64,000 bases of DNA, from NCBI GenBank assembly GCA_902770965.1, contig CACXUY010000015.1:29965-93964 (forward strand), in the 5' to 3' direction. The translations under genes and the position numbers were made by a program. Positions 52,160-60,941 of this stretch are shown piece by piece (within the stretch, counting starts at the first letter, position 1; each line of letters opens with the position of its first letter). The notes beneath the pieces were generated by a model. That model ran no database searches. It was not told the origin of the DNA and saw only the letters and a program-made list of their open reading frames with translations. Origin of the DNA: an uncultured Lachnospiraceae bacterium (lineage in GTDB: Bacteria > Bacillota > Clostridia > Lachnospirales > Lachnospiraceae).

Positions 52160-54274
52160 ATGAATCAAAGAGAAGAGATGAAAAAGTTCCATTTCCCCAC
52201 TTTTTTGAGAGGCTATATACGTCAGCTCGAGCAGACCGCCGTGGTTTGCGCCGTGCGAGGTGGTTTGGTGAGCATGATACCGGTGCTGCTCATCGGTGCT
52301 CTTTCCTTGACGCTGAATACATTTCCTGTGGAGGCATACCAGAAAGCGGTGTCCGCATTTGCCGGAGGCTTCATCCCGAATCTTCTGGAGCTTATATACA
52401 GCGCGACCTTCGGCTTGTTGTCGGTCTATATGACGTTCTTCATCAGCCGGTCCTATGTGAAGATCAAGGCAAAACCCGAGACCGTACATAGCGGAGCCTG
52501 CGTCTCTTCGATGATAGCTTTTTTCATACTCGCGGGAGCCTATCTGCCGAGCTTTGGGACGAACAACACGGGTCCTAAGTCCATGTTTCTGGCACTCATC
52601 ACGGGCCTGGGAGCTACCGAGTTATATTTACGGCTTCACGCGCGTTTTAACAGGCGAAGGAGATTCATATTCTCAGACGGAGCGGACAGGGATTTTAACC
52701 GGATGCTCACGACGATAGCCCCTATCACCATAGTCTCGATATTCTTTGGGTTGTTAAATACCGCCATCATTCGTGTTTTCAATGTTGATTCAGCTCTAGC
52801 CTTACTTGCGTCAGCCTTTAACTGGCTTTTCTCACATGGACAAACCGGCTTTCTGAAGGGGTTCTTCTTCGTGTTTCTGTCATCAGTGCTGTGGTTTTTC
52901 GGCATCCATGGCAGCGATACCCTGGAGAACGTGATGCAGACGTTCTTCGCCACAGGCCTTGAGCAGAATAAAGCAGCGGTCGCCTTGGGCGCGGCGCCGA
53001 AAGCAGTGCTTACGAAGGAATTCTTTGATTGCTTCGTGCTGATGGGAGGCTGCGGGACTACGATCTGCCTTTTGGTCGCCATTCTGCTTTTTTCGAAGAA
53101 ATGGTCGCACAGGGGACTTGGGCTCGCCGCGTCATTTCCCATGTTCTTCAATATCAACGAGATGATGGTTTTCGGTCTGCCGATAATCCTGAATCCTACC
53201 ATGCTGATTCCGTTCATCATGACGCCTTTAGCCTGCTATTCGGTGGCATATTTAGCCTTGTCAACCGGGCTTGTGCCGCTCATCACGTCGGAGGTGACAT
53301 GGACGACTCCCATTATCATAGGCGGCTACGCGGCCACCGGTTCGGTCGCCGGCAGCATCCTTCAGCTGGTGAATCTCTGCATAGGAGTACTGATCTATTC
53401 GCCCTTTGTCATTCTGCTTGAGAACGAGGAGGCTGAAAAAGCCAGAAATTACTTCGACGCGTTTGTCGAATATTTTGAAGACAACGAGCAAACTCTAACT
53501 AACGTTATCCTTACAGATCACAACGAGAAGTACAATGATTTCGTAAGGACACTGTGCGGTGATCTCTACCACGATCTGAAGAGGCTCAAGCTGTACTATC
53601 AGCCGCAGTACCATTACGATGGGCATTGCCTTGGAGTGGAGGCACTCTTGCGGTGGGAGCATGCTGATTACGGCTTTATCTATCCTCCGCTTGTGGTGAA
53701 GCTCGCGTCGGACGGTGGTTTTCTGCCGGAATTAGAGGAGGCTGTCCTGCGCAAGGCGCTTTCTGACCGGCCGAAGGTCCTGAAGCGTTTCGGGAAGAAT
53801 GCCAAGCTGTCGGTCAATGTCACCGGAACTACGGTCATAACCCCTCGCTTCATACAGTTTTGCCGTCGGCAGAACGAAGCTGATTCTTTCAATGGCAAGC
53901 ACATATGCCTTGAGGTCACCGAGCAGGCATCGCTGAACTTCAATAAGGCTACGCTGAATGCCCTCCGTGAGCTTCGGTCCATGGGTCTGATGCTTGCCAT
54001 AGATGATTTTTCCATGGGGCAGACATCCCTCAACTATCTGAAGGAGAACACCTTCGACATAATCAAGCTCGACGGCTCTTTGATCAAGGGACTGTTCGGA
54101 CATCACAACTGCCGTGAGATCATAACCTCCATCACGCAGCTGGCCGATTCTTTGAACATGAGCGTCATCGCCGAGTACGTCGAGACGAAGGAGCAGAAGG
54201 AGGTTCTGCACGAGATCGGATGCGACTGCTATCAGGGGTATCTCTACTCGCCGGCAGTGTCGCTGGAGAGGTGA
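52160..54274 (+). CDS. PTS EIIC-like membrane domain fused to EAL c-di-GMP phosphodiesterase
   Basis: 704 residues. The first ~430 form an EIIC permease of the lactose/cellobiose type (about 10 helices): FGIHGSD keeps the sugar-binding His, and FNINEMMVFGLP keeps the Glu of the usual NEP motif but replaces Pro by Met. The C-terminal ~240 residues are an EAL domain with all key residues visible: EALLRW, SVNVTG, LEVTEQ, DDFSMG, IKLDGS, AEYVET, QGYLYS. It should hydrolyse c-di-GMP. No EIIA or EIIB is nearby, so the EIIC may sense rather than transport sugar. ATG 52160 chosen (AGGAGG 52147-52152). Follows galT and precedes the polysaccharide cluster. Confidence 0.92.
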   Translation: MNQREEMKKFHFPTFLRGYIRQLEQTAVVCAVRGGLVSMIPVLLIGALSLTLNTFPVEAYQKAVSAFAGGFIPNLLELIYSATFGLLSVYMTFFISRSYVKIKAKPETVHSGACVSSMIAFFILAGAYLPSFGTNNTGPKSMFLALITGLGATELYLRLHARFNRRRRFIFSDGADRDFNRMLTTIAPITIVSIFFGLLNTAIIRVFNVDSALALLASAFNWLFSHGQTGFLKGFFFVFLSSVLWFFGIHGSDTLENVMQTFFATGLEQNKAAVALGAAPKAVLTKEFFDCFVLMGGCGTTICLLVAILLFSKKWSHRGLGLAASFPMFFNINEMMVFGLPIILNPTMLIPFIMTPLACYSVAYLALSTGLVPLITSEVTWTTPIIIGGYAATGSVAGSILQLVNLCIGVLIYSPFVILLENEEAEKARNYFDAFVEYFEDNEQTLTNVILTDHNEKYNDFVRTLCGDLYHDLKRLKLYYQPQYHYDGHCLGVEALLRWEHADYGFIYPPLVVKLASDGGFLPELEEAVLRKALSDRPKVLKRFGKNAKLSVNVTGTTVITPRFIQFCRRQNEADSFNGKHICLEVTEQASLNFNKATLNALRELRSMGLMLAIDDFSMGQTSLNYLKENTFDIIKLDGSLIKGLFGHHNCREIITSITQLADSLNMSVIAEYVETKEQKEVLHEIGCDCYQGYLYSPAVSLER

Positions 54275-54495
54275 GAAGAGAAAAACAGTAAAAACTCTGC
54301 TATATACTATATAAATACAGAATAAGCACTATAAATTGGAGTGTAAACAAATCCAAATAAGAACAGCCAGCAATTATAAATACCAAGTGTGAAAGGAAGC
54401 TTTCATGTCCGCCTGTGCAAGCGGTTTGCATGATCACAAATATGAATAACTTTCCACAAGGATAACTCAAGTAAATAGTGATAAAAACACAAACA

Positions 54496-54540
54496 AAAAC
54501 ACTATGAGATGGGAGCTGCCCAGAAATCATAGTGTTTTTT
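54496..54540 (+). terminator. Terminator downstream of the EIIC-EAL gene
   Basis: AAAACACTATGA pairs with TCATAGTGTTTT, then TT. The 19-nt loop contains GGGAGCTGCCC, itself a small hairpin. It lies about 220 nt after the stop. Confidence 0.75.
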
Positions 54541-55140
54541 GCTTTAGGCGTGGAATCTATTTAAGCACATAACCCATATCAACATGAGAATTATATTATT
54601 CATGTCATATTTGATAACCCATCTTAAAGCTGATTATTTAGAATGATAATGATTCTTTATTTTGATTAATACAGAAGAGAAGGTTTTTGTTTGTGAAAAC
54701 CCTATATACATCTGGATATAATAGTGCTAGATTCAATTATTGCATTCTACTATTAATAGTGATAAAATAGTTTTATTAAAATAAGGGCATGGTTTTTATG
54801 CCTTTTTGATTCTATTAAAACCCAAAAGCTCTTTCATCACTCATATGCATATTGAATCAAATATTGTATCTCCATTATATACGATTCTCATATATCAAAA
54901 ATGAATACTTCTTTGTCTTGATTAGTCCAGAATCGCTGTTCTGTTACTTGAAAGACGTGAAGTAGCATTTAAAACATATCGTAGATTACAACATCAGTTA
55001 TTCTTTTCAATTTCTGAAATTCCTCTGATGCTAATTGTCAATAAATATTAATGTATGATCTGAACATGTGTTGCTGCTTTACTTGCATGGGATGATGACT
55101 GTTTTACCTGTATGGTTTTTTACACGGAGAGGAAAAATGG
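54541..55140. other. AT-rich gap before the exopolysaccharide cluster
   Basis: About 600 nt of strongly AT-rich DNA with no supported gene. It marks the composition change between the galactose genes and the polysaccharide genes. A GGAGAGG site at 55126-55132 serves the next gene. No riboswitch consensus was recognised; a c-di-GMP-I (GEMM) element was looked for and not found. Confidence 0.6.
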
Positions 55141-56544
55141 ATGAGCGATAGGAGAAGCACAAATTACCGATCCAGACGAGCCGTGTTTTACGGGAATGTG
55201 TGCATACGCATAATAATGATAGGTATATTTGTCTTTTTTAGTAGGTATTGGTATTTGGGAAAGCATAGAGGAGTTTTTATTATTGGCATAGTGATATTTG
55301 CCTTTATATATAACAGAACAGCAGGGCTGTACGGAGGATTTAGGTCAGGGAATAGCAGAATCCGTGATATTTGTCTGGCACAGGGCCTGAGTATATTTTG
55401 GGCGAGCAGTGCAGGTTTTGTTATCAATTGTATTTCATCACACAAGCTGCAAGGATGGTCAGTGTTCTTGTCAATGCTCATGCTGCAAATAATAATTGTT
55501 GTAGTTTGGGCATGTAAGATGAATCAGATATACATGTGTCTTCATAAACCAAGAGAAGTCCTGCTAGTATGTAGAAGCGAGAGGAAAGACGAATTAATCA
55601 GGGTTATAGAAAAGAACACTGCCAAGTTTCATCTAGCTGGATATGCAGAGCCGGAGGATGCATTAGCTGTGCTGGGAAAGAGGCCTTATAAAGATACGGT
55701 GAACTGTTTAATAGTTAGCACAGACAAAGGAGACAGCCGGAGGCAGATTTTTGCATGGTGTCTTCAAAATGAGATCAAACTATACATGATTCCAGAAGCA
55801 GCAGATGTACAGATTGGCAGTATGCGCATGGTACATGTATTAGAAAAACCTATGGTACTGTATCAGGATATTGAGCGCTTCCGTACGGAATTAGCAGTGA
55901 AGAGAGTGTTTGATATTGTTGTAGGGACAGCAGCAATAATAATTCTCGCGCCGGTAATGGTGGGTATAGCTGTAGCGATCAAAATCGATGATAGCGGACC
56001 GGTTTTTTTCTGCCAAGATCGCTATACAAAAGATGAAAAAGTGTTTCGTATGATTAAATTCAGAAGCATGTATGTTGATAAAGAACGGCATGGCGTTATG
56101 CCGACTACTCAAGGAGACAGCCGAATAACTAGGGTTGGCAGCGTCATACGTTCATTTCGCCTAGATGAACTTCCTCAGCTTTTCAATATTGTCAAAGGTG
56201 ATATGAGCTTTGTGGGTCCAAGACCTGAGCAAATAGAATTGTATGAATATTATGCTTATAAGACACCAGAATTCCGTTTGAGGAGCAGAATGAAAGGTGG
56301 CTTAACGGGTTATGCACAAGTCTATGGCAAATACAATACAGAGCCTGAGGATAAATTGATTATGGACTTGGCATACATAGAGAATTGGTCGTTGAGTCTT
56401 GATTTTAAGCTCCTGATGAAAACAATACAAGTCTGCCTTAAAAGAGAGAGCACAGAAGGTTTTCAAAACGATAAGGCAGAAGAACTCATAAACCATACCG
56501 AGGAGCTTATAAGTAAGACTGAAGAGATGGGAACAATATCATGA
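55141..56544 (+). CDS. Polyprenyl-phosphate sugar-1-phosphate transferase (initiating exopolysaccharide glycosyltransferase)
   Basis: 467 residues of the WbaP/CpsE/WcaJ type. Four or five membrane helices and a Rossmann-like middle region precede a C-terminal bacterial sugar transferase domain: KRVFDIVVGTAAIIILAP membrane hairpin, KFRSM, and the catalytic DELPQLFNIVKGDMSFVGPRPE. It loads the first sugar phosphate (usually glucose or galactose) onto undecaprenyl phosphate. It is the first gene of the cluster, fitting the initiating step. The ATG directly follows a short dead-end ATG frame at 55138. Confidence 0.94.
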   Translation: MSDRRSTNYRSRRAVFYGNVCIRIIMIGIFVFFSRYWYLGKHRGVFIIGIVIFAFIYNRTAGLYGGFRSGNSRIRDICLAQGLSIFWASSAGFVINCISSHKLQGWSVFLSMLMLQIIIVVVWACKMNQIYMCLHKPREVLLVCRSERKDELIRVIEKNTAKFHLAGYAEPEDALAVLGKRPYKDTVNCLIVSTDKGDSRRQIFAWCLQNEIKLYMIPEAADVQIGSMRMVHVLEKPMVLYQDIERFRTELAVKRVFDIVVGTAAIIILAPVMVGIAVAIKIDDSGPVFFCQDRYTKDEKVFRMIKFRSMYVDKERHGVMPTTQGDSRITRVGSVIRSFRLDELPQLFNIVKGDMSFVGPRPEQIELYEYYAYKTPEFRLRSRMKGGLTGYAQVYGKYNTEPEDKLIMDLAYIENWSLSLDFKLLMKTIQVCLKRESTEGFQNDKAEELINHTEELISKTEEMGTIS

Positions 56545-57008
56545 AAAGGATACAAAAAAATAAATTTAAAATTTGCTTTGTTTCTAGTTCGGGGGGACAT
56601 TATGAACAGCTTCGCCAACTAAAGCCTCTGGCTAAGAAGTACGATGCTTTCTGGGTGACAGAGCATACAGACTTTGCTTGTGGAGCAGATTACTATTTGG
56701 ATACGGTCGGCTCTAATGATAGATTGGTATTGATAAAAATGGCTATCATAGGCTGGAAGGCAATCCTTATCTGGTTAAAGGAAAAACCTGATATGGTAGT
56801 AACTACAGGCGCATTAATTGCAATTCCATTCCTCTTTTTCGGCAAGATTACCGGCAAGAAAACCGTATATATAGAAACATTTGCAAGAGTAGAGGACTGT
56901 TCAAAAGCAGGAAGATTTGCCTATAAGATAGCAGATCTTTTTATCTATCAATGGAAATCTTTGGCCAAGCTGTATCCTAAAGGAGTTTATGGAGGTAGCA
57001 TCTATTGA
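56541..57008 (+). CDS. Alg14/PssD/Cps14F-like glycosyltransferase subunit
   Basis: 155 residues. N-terminal VSSSGGHYEQL and the hydrophobic membrane-association helix are typical of PssD/Cps14F proteins, which anchor and activate their catalytic partner encoded next. It overlaps the preceding stop by 4 nt. Together with the next gene it forms a two-part transferase, often adding galactose to lipid-linked glucose in streptococcal type 14 capsule; the sugar here is unknown. Confidence 0.92.
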   Translation: MKRIQKNKFKICFVSSSGGHYEQLRQLKPLAKKYDAFWVTEHTDFACGADYYLDTVGSNDRLVLIKMAIIGWKAILIWLKEKPDMVVTTGALIAIPFLFFGKITGKKTVYIETFARVEDCSKAGRFAYKIADLFIYQWKSLAKLYPKGVYGGSIY

Positions 57009-57490
57009 TTTTCGTATGTGTGGGTTCCAGAGGCTATCAATTCAATCGGCTTCTGAAATCGATAGATCAGCTTATAGAAGATGGAGAGATTGAGGAAGAT
57101 GTTTTCGCTCAGATTGGTGGGTCGGAATATTTGCCGATTCATTATAAGTACGAGCGGTATCTTGATGAGTCAACGTTTCATCTTTTCCAGAGGGAAGCCA
57201 GTCTGATAATATCCCATGGGGGTACTGGTGCCTTGGTTACGGCACTTAAAAAGGGTAAACAGGTAATTGCTGTCCCCAGACGACAATGCTTTGGCGAACA
57301 CATCGACGACCATCAATTACAAGTCGTCGGTGTTCTTGGAGAACAGGGATATATACATGTGGCATATGATATGGATGATCTGGGACGTGTGATAAAAGAA
57401 GCAAAAGAACATCCTATACATAAAAAATATGATTTCCCGTCGCATGTAATCTCGGTTATAGATGCCTATATCAGAGAGGAACTTAAATGA
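57005..57490 (+). CDS. Alg13/PssE/Cps14G-like glycosyltransferase catalytic subunit
   Basis: 161 residues starting at TTG overlapping the previous stop, with GGAGG upstream. The GT28-like C-terminal signature SLIISHGGTGALVTALKKGKQ binds the sugar nucleotide. N-terminal MIFVCVGSRGYQFNRLL matches PssE. Expected to act with the Alg14-like protein at the membrane. Confidence 0.92.
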   Translation: MIFVCVGSRGYQFNRLLKSIDQLIEDGEIEEDVFAQIGGSEYLPIHYKYERYLDESTFHLFQREASLIISHGGTGALVTALKKGKQVIAVPRRQCFGEHIDDHQLQVVGVLGEQGYIHVAYDMDDLGRVIKEAKEHPIHKKYDFPSHVISVIDAYIREELK

Positions 57491-58305
57491 AGAAACTGAA
57501 CGTCTATTACGCTCTGGTGGATAATATGGGAGATAAGTTAAATCCATATATTATGCATAGATTGTTTGGTTTTGAAATCCGAAGAGTGACGCCGTTGACC
57601 TGTGAGCTAAGTGGTATAGGGAGCGGTCTTGGTCAGTTCACATTCAGCGACAAGCCATGGCTTGCCATGGGAGAGTGGTTTGCTGGAAGAAGGTTTCCTG
57701 AAACCTGTATATGGGGTACTGGTTTCATCAGGAGTGGCCATGAAAGACCATTCTACAGGTCAAAAATGCATTTCAATGCAGTTCGAGGAGAATTGAGCAA
57801 AAAGAAAGCAGAAAAGCTGATTGGAGCATGTATTAATCCCATGCTTGGAGATGGAGGCATCCTTGCTGAAAAAGCCTTCGGAATAAGACCTTCGGTTAAA
57901 TATTCATTGGGTGTTGCCGCCCACTATAAGGAACAAAACCATCCGATCTTTAAGCATATCCTGGATGCTACACCAGGCGCACTGTGGATAGATATGCGTG
58001 GGGAGCCAGAAACCGTTATAAGGGATATCGCTTCATGCGAGGCGGTGATTTCGAGCAGTCTGCATGCGCTCATAGTAGCGGATAGCTTTCATATTCCGAA
58101 TCTCCACATCCATGCATCTGATGCAATGTTGGGGGATGGATTCAAATTTAAGGATTACTACTCGGCATATAGCCTTGGTCATATACCATATGAATATGAT
58201 GGGGAACATATGATAACTGTATCTGAAATCATCGATAACTATTGTATTCCGTATAACAAAATTGAAATGATGAAGGAAAATATGATTAAATCGTTTCCTT
58301 TTTAA
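57487..58305 (+). CDS. Polysaccharide pyruvyl transferase family protein
   Basis: 272 residues. The N-terminal NMGDKLNPYI is reminiscent of the G-D-x-x motif of the family, and the middle GDGGILAEKAFG plus C-terminal SSSLHALIVADSFHIPN match PS_pyruvyl_transferase. It would add pyruvate ketals from phosphoenolpyruvate to the polymer, giving it negative charge. It overlaps the previous stop by 4 nt, so the genes are translationally coupled. Confidence 0.88.
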   Translation: MKKLNVYYALVDNMGDKLNPYIMHRLFGFEIRRVTPLTCELSGIGSGLGQFTFSDKPWLAMGEWFAGRRFPETCIWGTGFIRSGHERPFYRSKMHFNAVRGELSKKKAEKLIGACINPMLGDGGILAEKAFGIRPSVKYSLGVAAHYKEQNHPIFKHILDATPGALWIDMRGEPETVIRDIASCEAVISSSLHALIVADSFHIPNLHIHASDAMLGDGFKFKDYYSAYSLGHIPYEYDGEHMITVSEIIDNYCIPYNKIEMMKENMIKSFPF

Positions 58306-58428
58306 TCATTCAGCTTACATGGGATAAGTAAGTGACGCAGAGAGGAATAACTGTGAACGGATGGCAGAGAGAATCTGCTGCCACAGTCTTAGACCAATAT
58401 TGTAATAAAGACTGATGAGGAGCTCTTG

Positions 58429-59538
58429 ATGAAAACAATTTGTATTATATCACATCGTTATCCGGATAAAAGAACGCCGACAGTACATGTATTTGTGCGC
58501 AAACTGGCGTGGGCGATGGCAGATCGTGGTATTAAGGTGACGGTTATTGCTCCGATTCCGATTCAAGAAAAAAATAAAGAATTATCACCGTATTATTCTA
58601 TTGATAAATCTGAGATGGGTTCATCTATTAATGTTTATCGTCCGAAGTGTCTATATTTCGGTAATCAAGTTTGGGGTAAGCTGAGGACAGGCAGTTTTTC
58701 TGTGCGGTACATGCAAGAGGCAGTTGAAAGGGTGATGCGCAGAGAGAACTTGATTCCTGATGCTCTGTATGGTCATTTTATTTGCCCTTCAGGGTTATGT
58801 GCATGTCGCATTGGAAAATCTAAAGGCATCCCCGCATTTATAGGTTTTGGCGAGAGTTCAGATCGGCCGCTTGATAACAATCGCACTCGTTTGCTGAATC
58901 TGGGGATTGGTACAGAGGATTCCGTGAAGACATTCGTCAATGGGATCGATCCGGGGTTGTTTCATCCCGGTTCAAAAGTTTACGGGAGAAAGAAGTGGAT
59001 GATCCCTGAAGATGATTTTGTGGTTTCTTTTGTGGGACAATTCAGTGAAAGGAAAGGAGTCAGTAGGCTGATTGAAGCTGTCCGTGGACTTGATGAGGTT
59101 AAGTTGGTACTGGCAGGTTCAGGACCTATACAGATAGATGAGTCTGACCAGATTCTTTTTAAAGGCCGAATAGAACCTAAAGAAATACCGGATTTTTTAC
59201 GTATGTCAGATGTATTCGTTCTTCCAACGAGACTAGAAGGATGTCCGAATGCAGTGCTAGAGGCGATGGGCTGCGGACTTCCGATAGTCACATCTGATCT
59301 GCCCTTTAATCATGATATTCTTAATAAAGAATCAGCCATTCTGGTTAATCCTGATTCTGTCGAAGAAATCAGGTCGGCAATTATGAAGCTTTATCAGTCG
59401 CCGGAATTGCGTGAACAATTGGCAAAAGCGTCAAAGTCCAGAGCAAAGAGGTTTTCAATTCAGGAGAGGACAAAGAATATTTGCAAATGGATAGAGGAAA
59501 GAAGAACAGCTCTGGATCGATGTTCGGCAGAGGGCTGA
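58429..59538 (+). CDS. GT4-family glycosyltransferase
   Basis: 369 residues. GT-B fold: N-terminal HRYPDKRTPTVHVFVRKLAW acceptor domain, and nucleotide-sugar site with the E-x7-E motif in TRLEGCPNAVLEAMGCGLP. ATG 58429 follows GAGGAG; TTG 58426 is in frame. The segment between GFGESS and FVNGIDPGLF is shorter than expected: the usual piece around the V-S-E-x-N linker appears missing, suggesting an internal deletion of about 25 residues. Whether it is active is therefore uncertain. Sugar specificity unknown. Confidence 0.88.
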   Translation: MKTICIISHRYPDKRTPTVHVFVRKLAWAMADRGIKVTVIAPIPIQEKNKELSPYYSIDKSEMGSSINVYRPKCLYFGNQVWGKLRTGSFSVRYMQEAVERVMRRENLIPDALYGHFICPSGLCACRIGKSKGIPAFIGFGESSDRPLDNNRTRLLNLGIGTEDSVKTFVNGIDPGLFHPGSKVYGRKKWMIPEDDFVVSFVGQFSERKGVSRLIEAVRGLDEVKLVLAGSGPIQIDESDQILFKGRIEPKEIPDFLRMSDVFVLPTRLEGCPNAVLEAMGCGLPIVTSDLPFNHDILNKESAILVNPDSVEEIRSAIMKLYQSPELREQLAKASKSRAKRFSIQERTKNICKWIEERRTALDRCSAEG

Positions 59539-60941
59539 AACTGAGAATCAATGTATTGGATGCCATTTTCCTTGTCACGTTGTCATTGACTGTATTGGGT
59601 GTGAATTTCTATTCCATCCGCCCATTGTCGCATATGGTTTTTGCTTTCAGCGTGATATATAGGTGTCGGTATATGAGCGGTTTCACTTTTTCGGCACTTA
59701 ATAGCAGGGCTGTGTTTATAGCCTGGTGCCTTATAAGCTACATATGGGCTCGCTATCCCAATGTAGTTATAAATTATATACCTTCTGTAGCCCAGTCAAT
59801 TTTCCTTTTTCCTGCTGTGCTGCTGTACATAGAGAAGGCTCCGAAGAGACGCTTAAAGATGGCTTTGCTTGCCTTTATCTTGCTGTCCGCAATCTTGTGT
59901 CTTTGGGTTTTCCTCAGCAATCCACCGAACGTCATAATGCAGAGTGGACGGTCGGCAAGGGACAGGATAACTGCAAATGGGATCAATCCGAATCAAATAA
60001 GCGTGTGCTGCAGCTATTCGGTTTTGCTTTTGGTTGCGTACTACAGAGAGCATCCATTTCGTAAGTTGATATGGCTATGCATTCCTATGGTAGTGGTAGT
60101 AATACTTACAGGGTCAAAGAAAGGGGTGTTCACGCTGCTTATTGGACTCACCTTGGTCGCCCTGACTATACCTAACAATACACACAGAAGGCTGACCTTG
60201 TTGATCTTACCATTTGCTTTGACAATAATACTACTTTTAATCAACAGCCGAGGAGGTTTGGTCTATCGTCTGTTAGGAAGAAGGATAAAAGGATTTATCG
60301 ACTATATATTAAGCGGTGAGGGTGATAAGTCAACTAATAGCCGTGGATACATGATTGGGCTGGCATGGTCCTTGTTCCGTAAGCATCCATTAACAGGGAT
60401 TGGTCTTCATAATTTTAAGCAGGTCAATATATACGGGGTATACGCCCATAATAACTATATGGAGCTGTTAGCATGCCTTGGGCTTCCGGGTTTTGTCCTA
60501 TATTACTGGAGTTTCATAGGCTACATAAAAAGAGCTGTAAAGGAGATATCGCATGGATTACGGAAAATAGGAGTCGAGCATGTCTTGATACTATGTATAA
60601 TGCTGAACGAATATGCGACGGTATCCTATACGAACGAAGTATTCCAGATGGTCATGGGATTAGCAGTGGGTTTTCGTTTTATAGACAACAGCGGATTGCT
60701 ATCTGAGGATATAGACAGTGATATAAAACAAGCAGAAATGGAAGCATCTGTTCAATTTCCAAATCACTACTTAGTGCTTTGGAAACAAATGGAAATGATA
60801 ATCAAAGGTTCGGTAAAGCGGATTTTAGATTATATGAAGCATTTGAATGGAGAGGATAATAATGAAAAAGAATGCAGTGATTGCGCTTGCAGTAAGCATG
60901 ATGATTTCTTTGGCTTTTGCGACAAGCATTTTTGCCGATGA
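59487..60941 (+). CDS. Wzy/O-antigen-ligase-like polysaccharide polymerase
   Basis: About 485 residues with 10-12 membrane helices. A Wzy_C-like stretch SRGYMIGLAWSLFRKHPLTGIGLHNF and the following AHNNYMELLACLG support a polymerase or ligase. It should join repeat units outside the membrane. The start is unsure: TTG 59481, ATG 59487 or ATG 59520 are in frame, and all overlap the end of the GT4 gene. The last ~27 residues, Cys-rich (ECSDCACSKHD), overlap the next gene by 80 nt, so the C-terminus may be an aberrant extension. Confidence 0.85.
   Translation: MDRGKKNSSGSMFGRGLKLRINVLDAIFLVTLSLTVLGVNFYSIRPLSHMVFAFSVIYRCRYMSGFTFSALNSRAVFIAWCLISYIWARYPNVVINYIPSVAQSIFLFPAVLLYIEKAPKRRLKMALLAFILLSAILCLWVFLSNPPNVIMQSGRSARDRITANGINPNQISVCCSYSVLLLVAYYREHPFRKLIWLCIPMVVVVILTGSKKGVFTLLIGLTLVALTIPNNTHRRLTLLILPFALTIILLLINSRGGLVYRLLGRRIKGFIDYILSGEGDKSTNSRGYMIGLAWSLFRKHPLTGIGLHNFKQVNIYGVYAHNNYMELLACLGLPGFVLYYWSFIGYIKRAVKEISHGLRKIGVEHVLILCIMLNEYATVSYTNEVFQMVMGLAVGFRFIDNSGLLSEDIDSDIKQAEMEASVQFPNHYLVLWKQMEMIIKGSVKRILDYMKHLNGEDNNEKECSDCACSKHDDFFGFCDKHFCR

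Noticed and set aside
54541..55140. c-di-GMP riboswitch ahead of the polysaccharide cluster
   Set aside because: Attractive given the nearby EAL gene, but no GEMM consensus could be found by eye.
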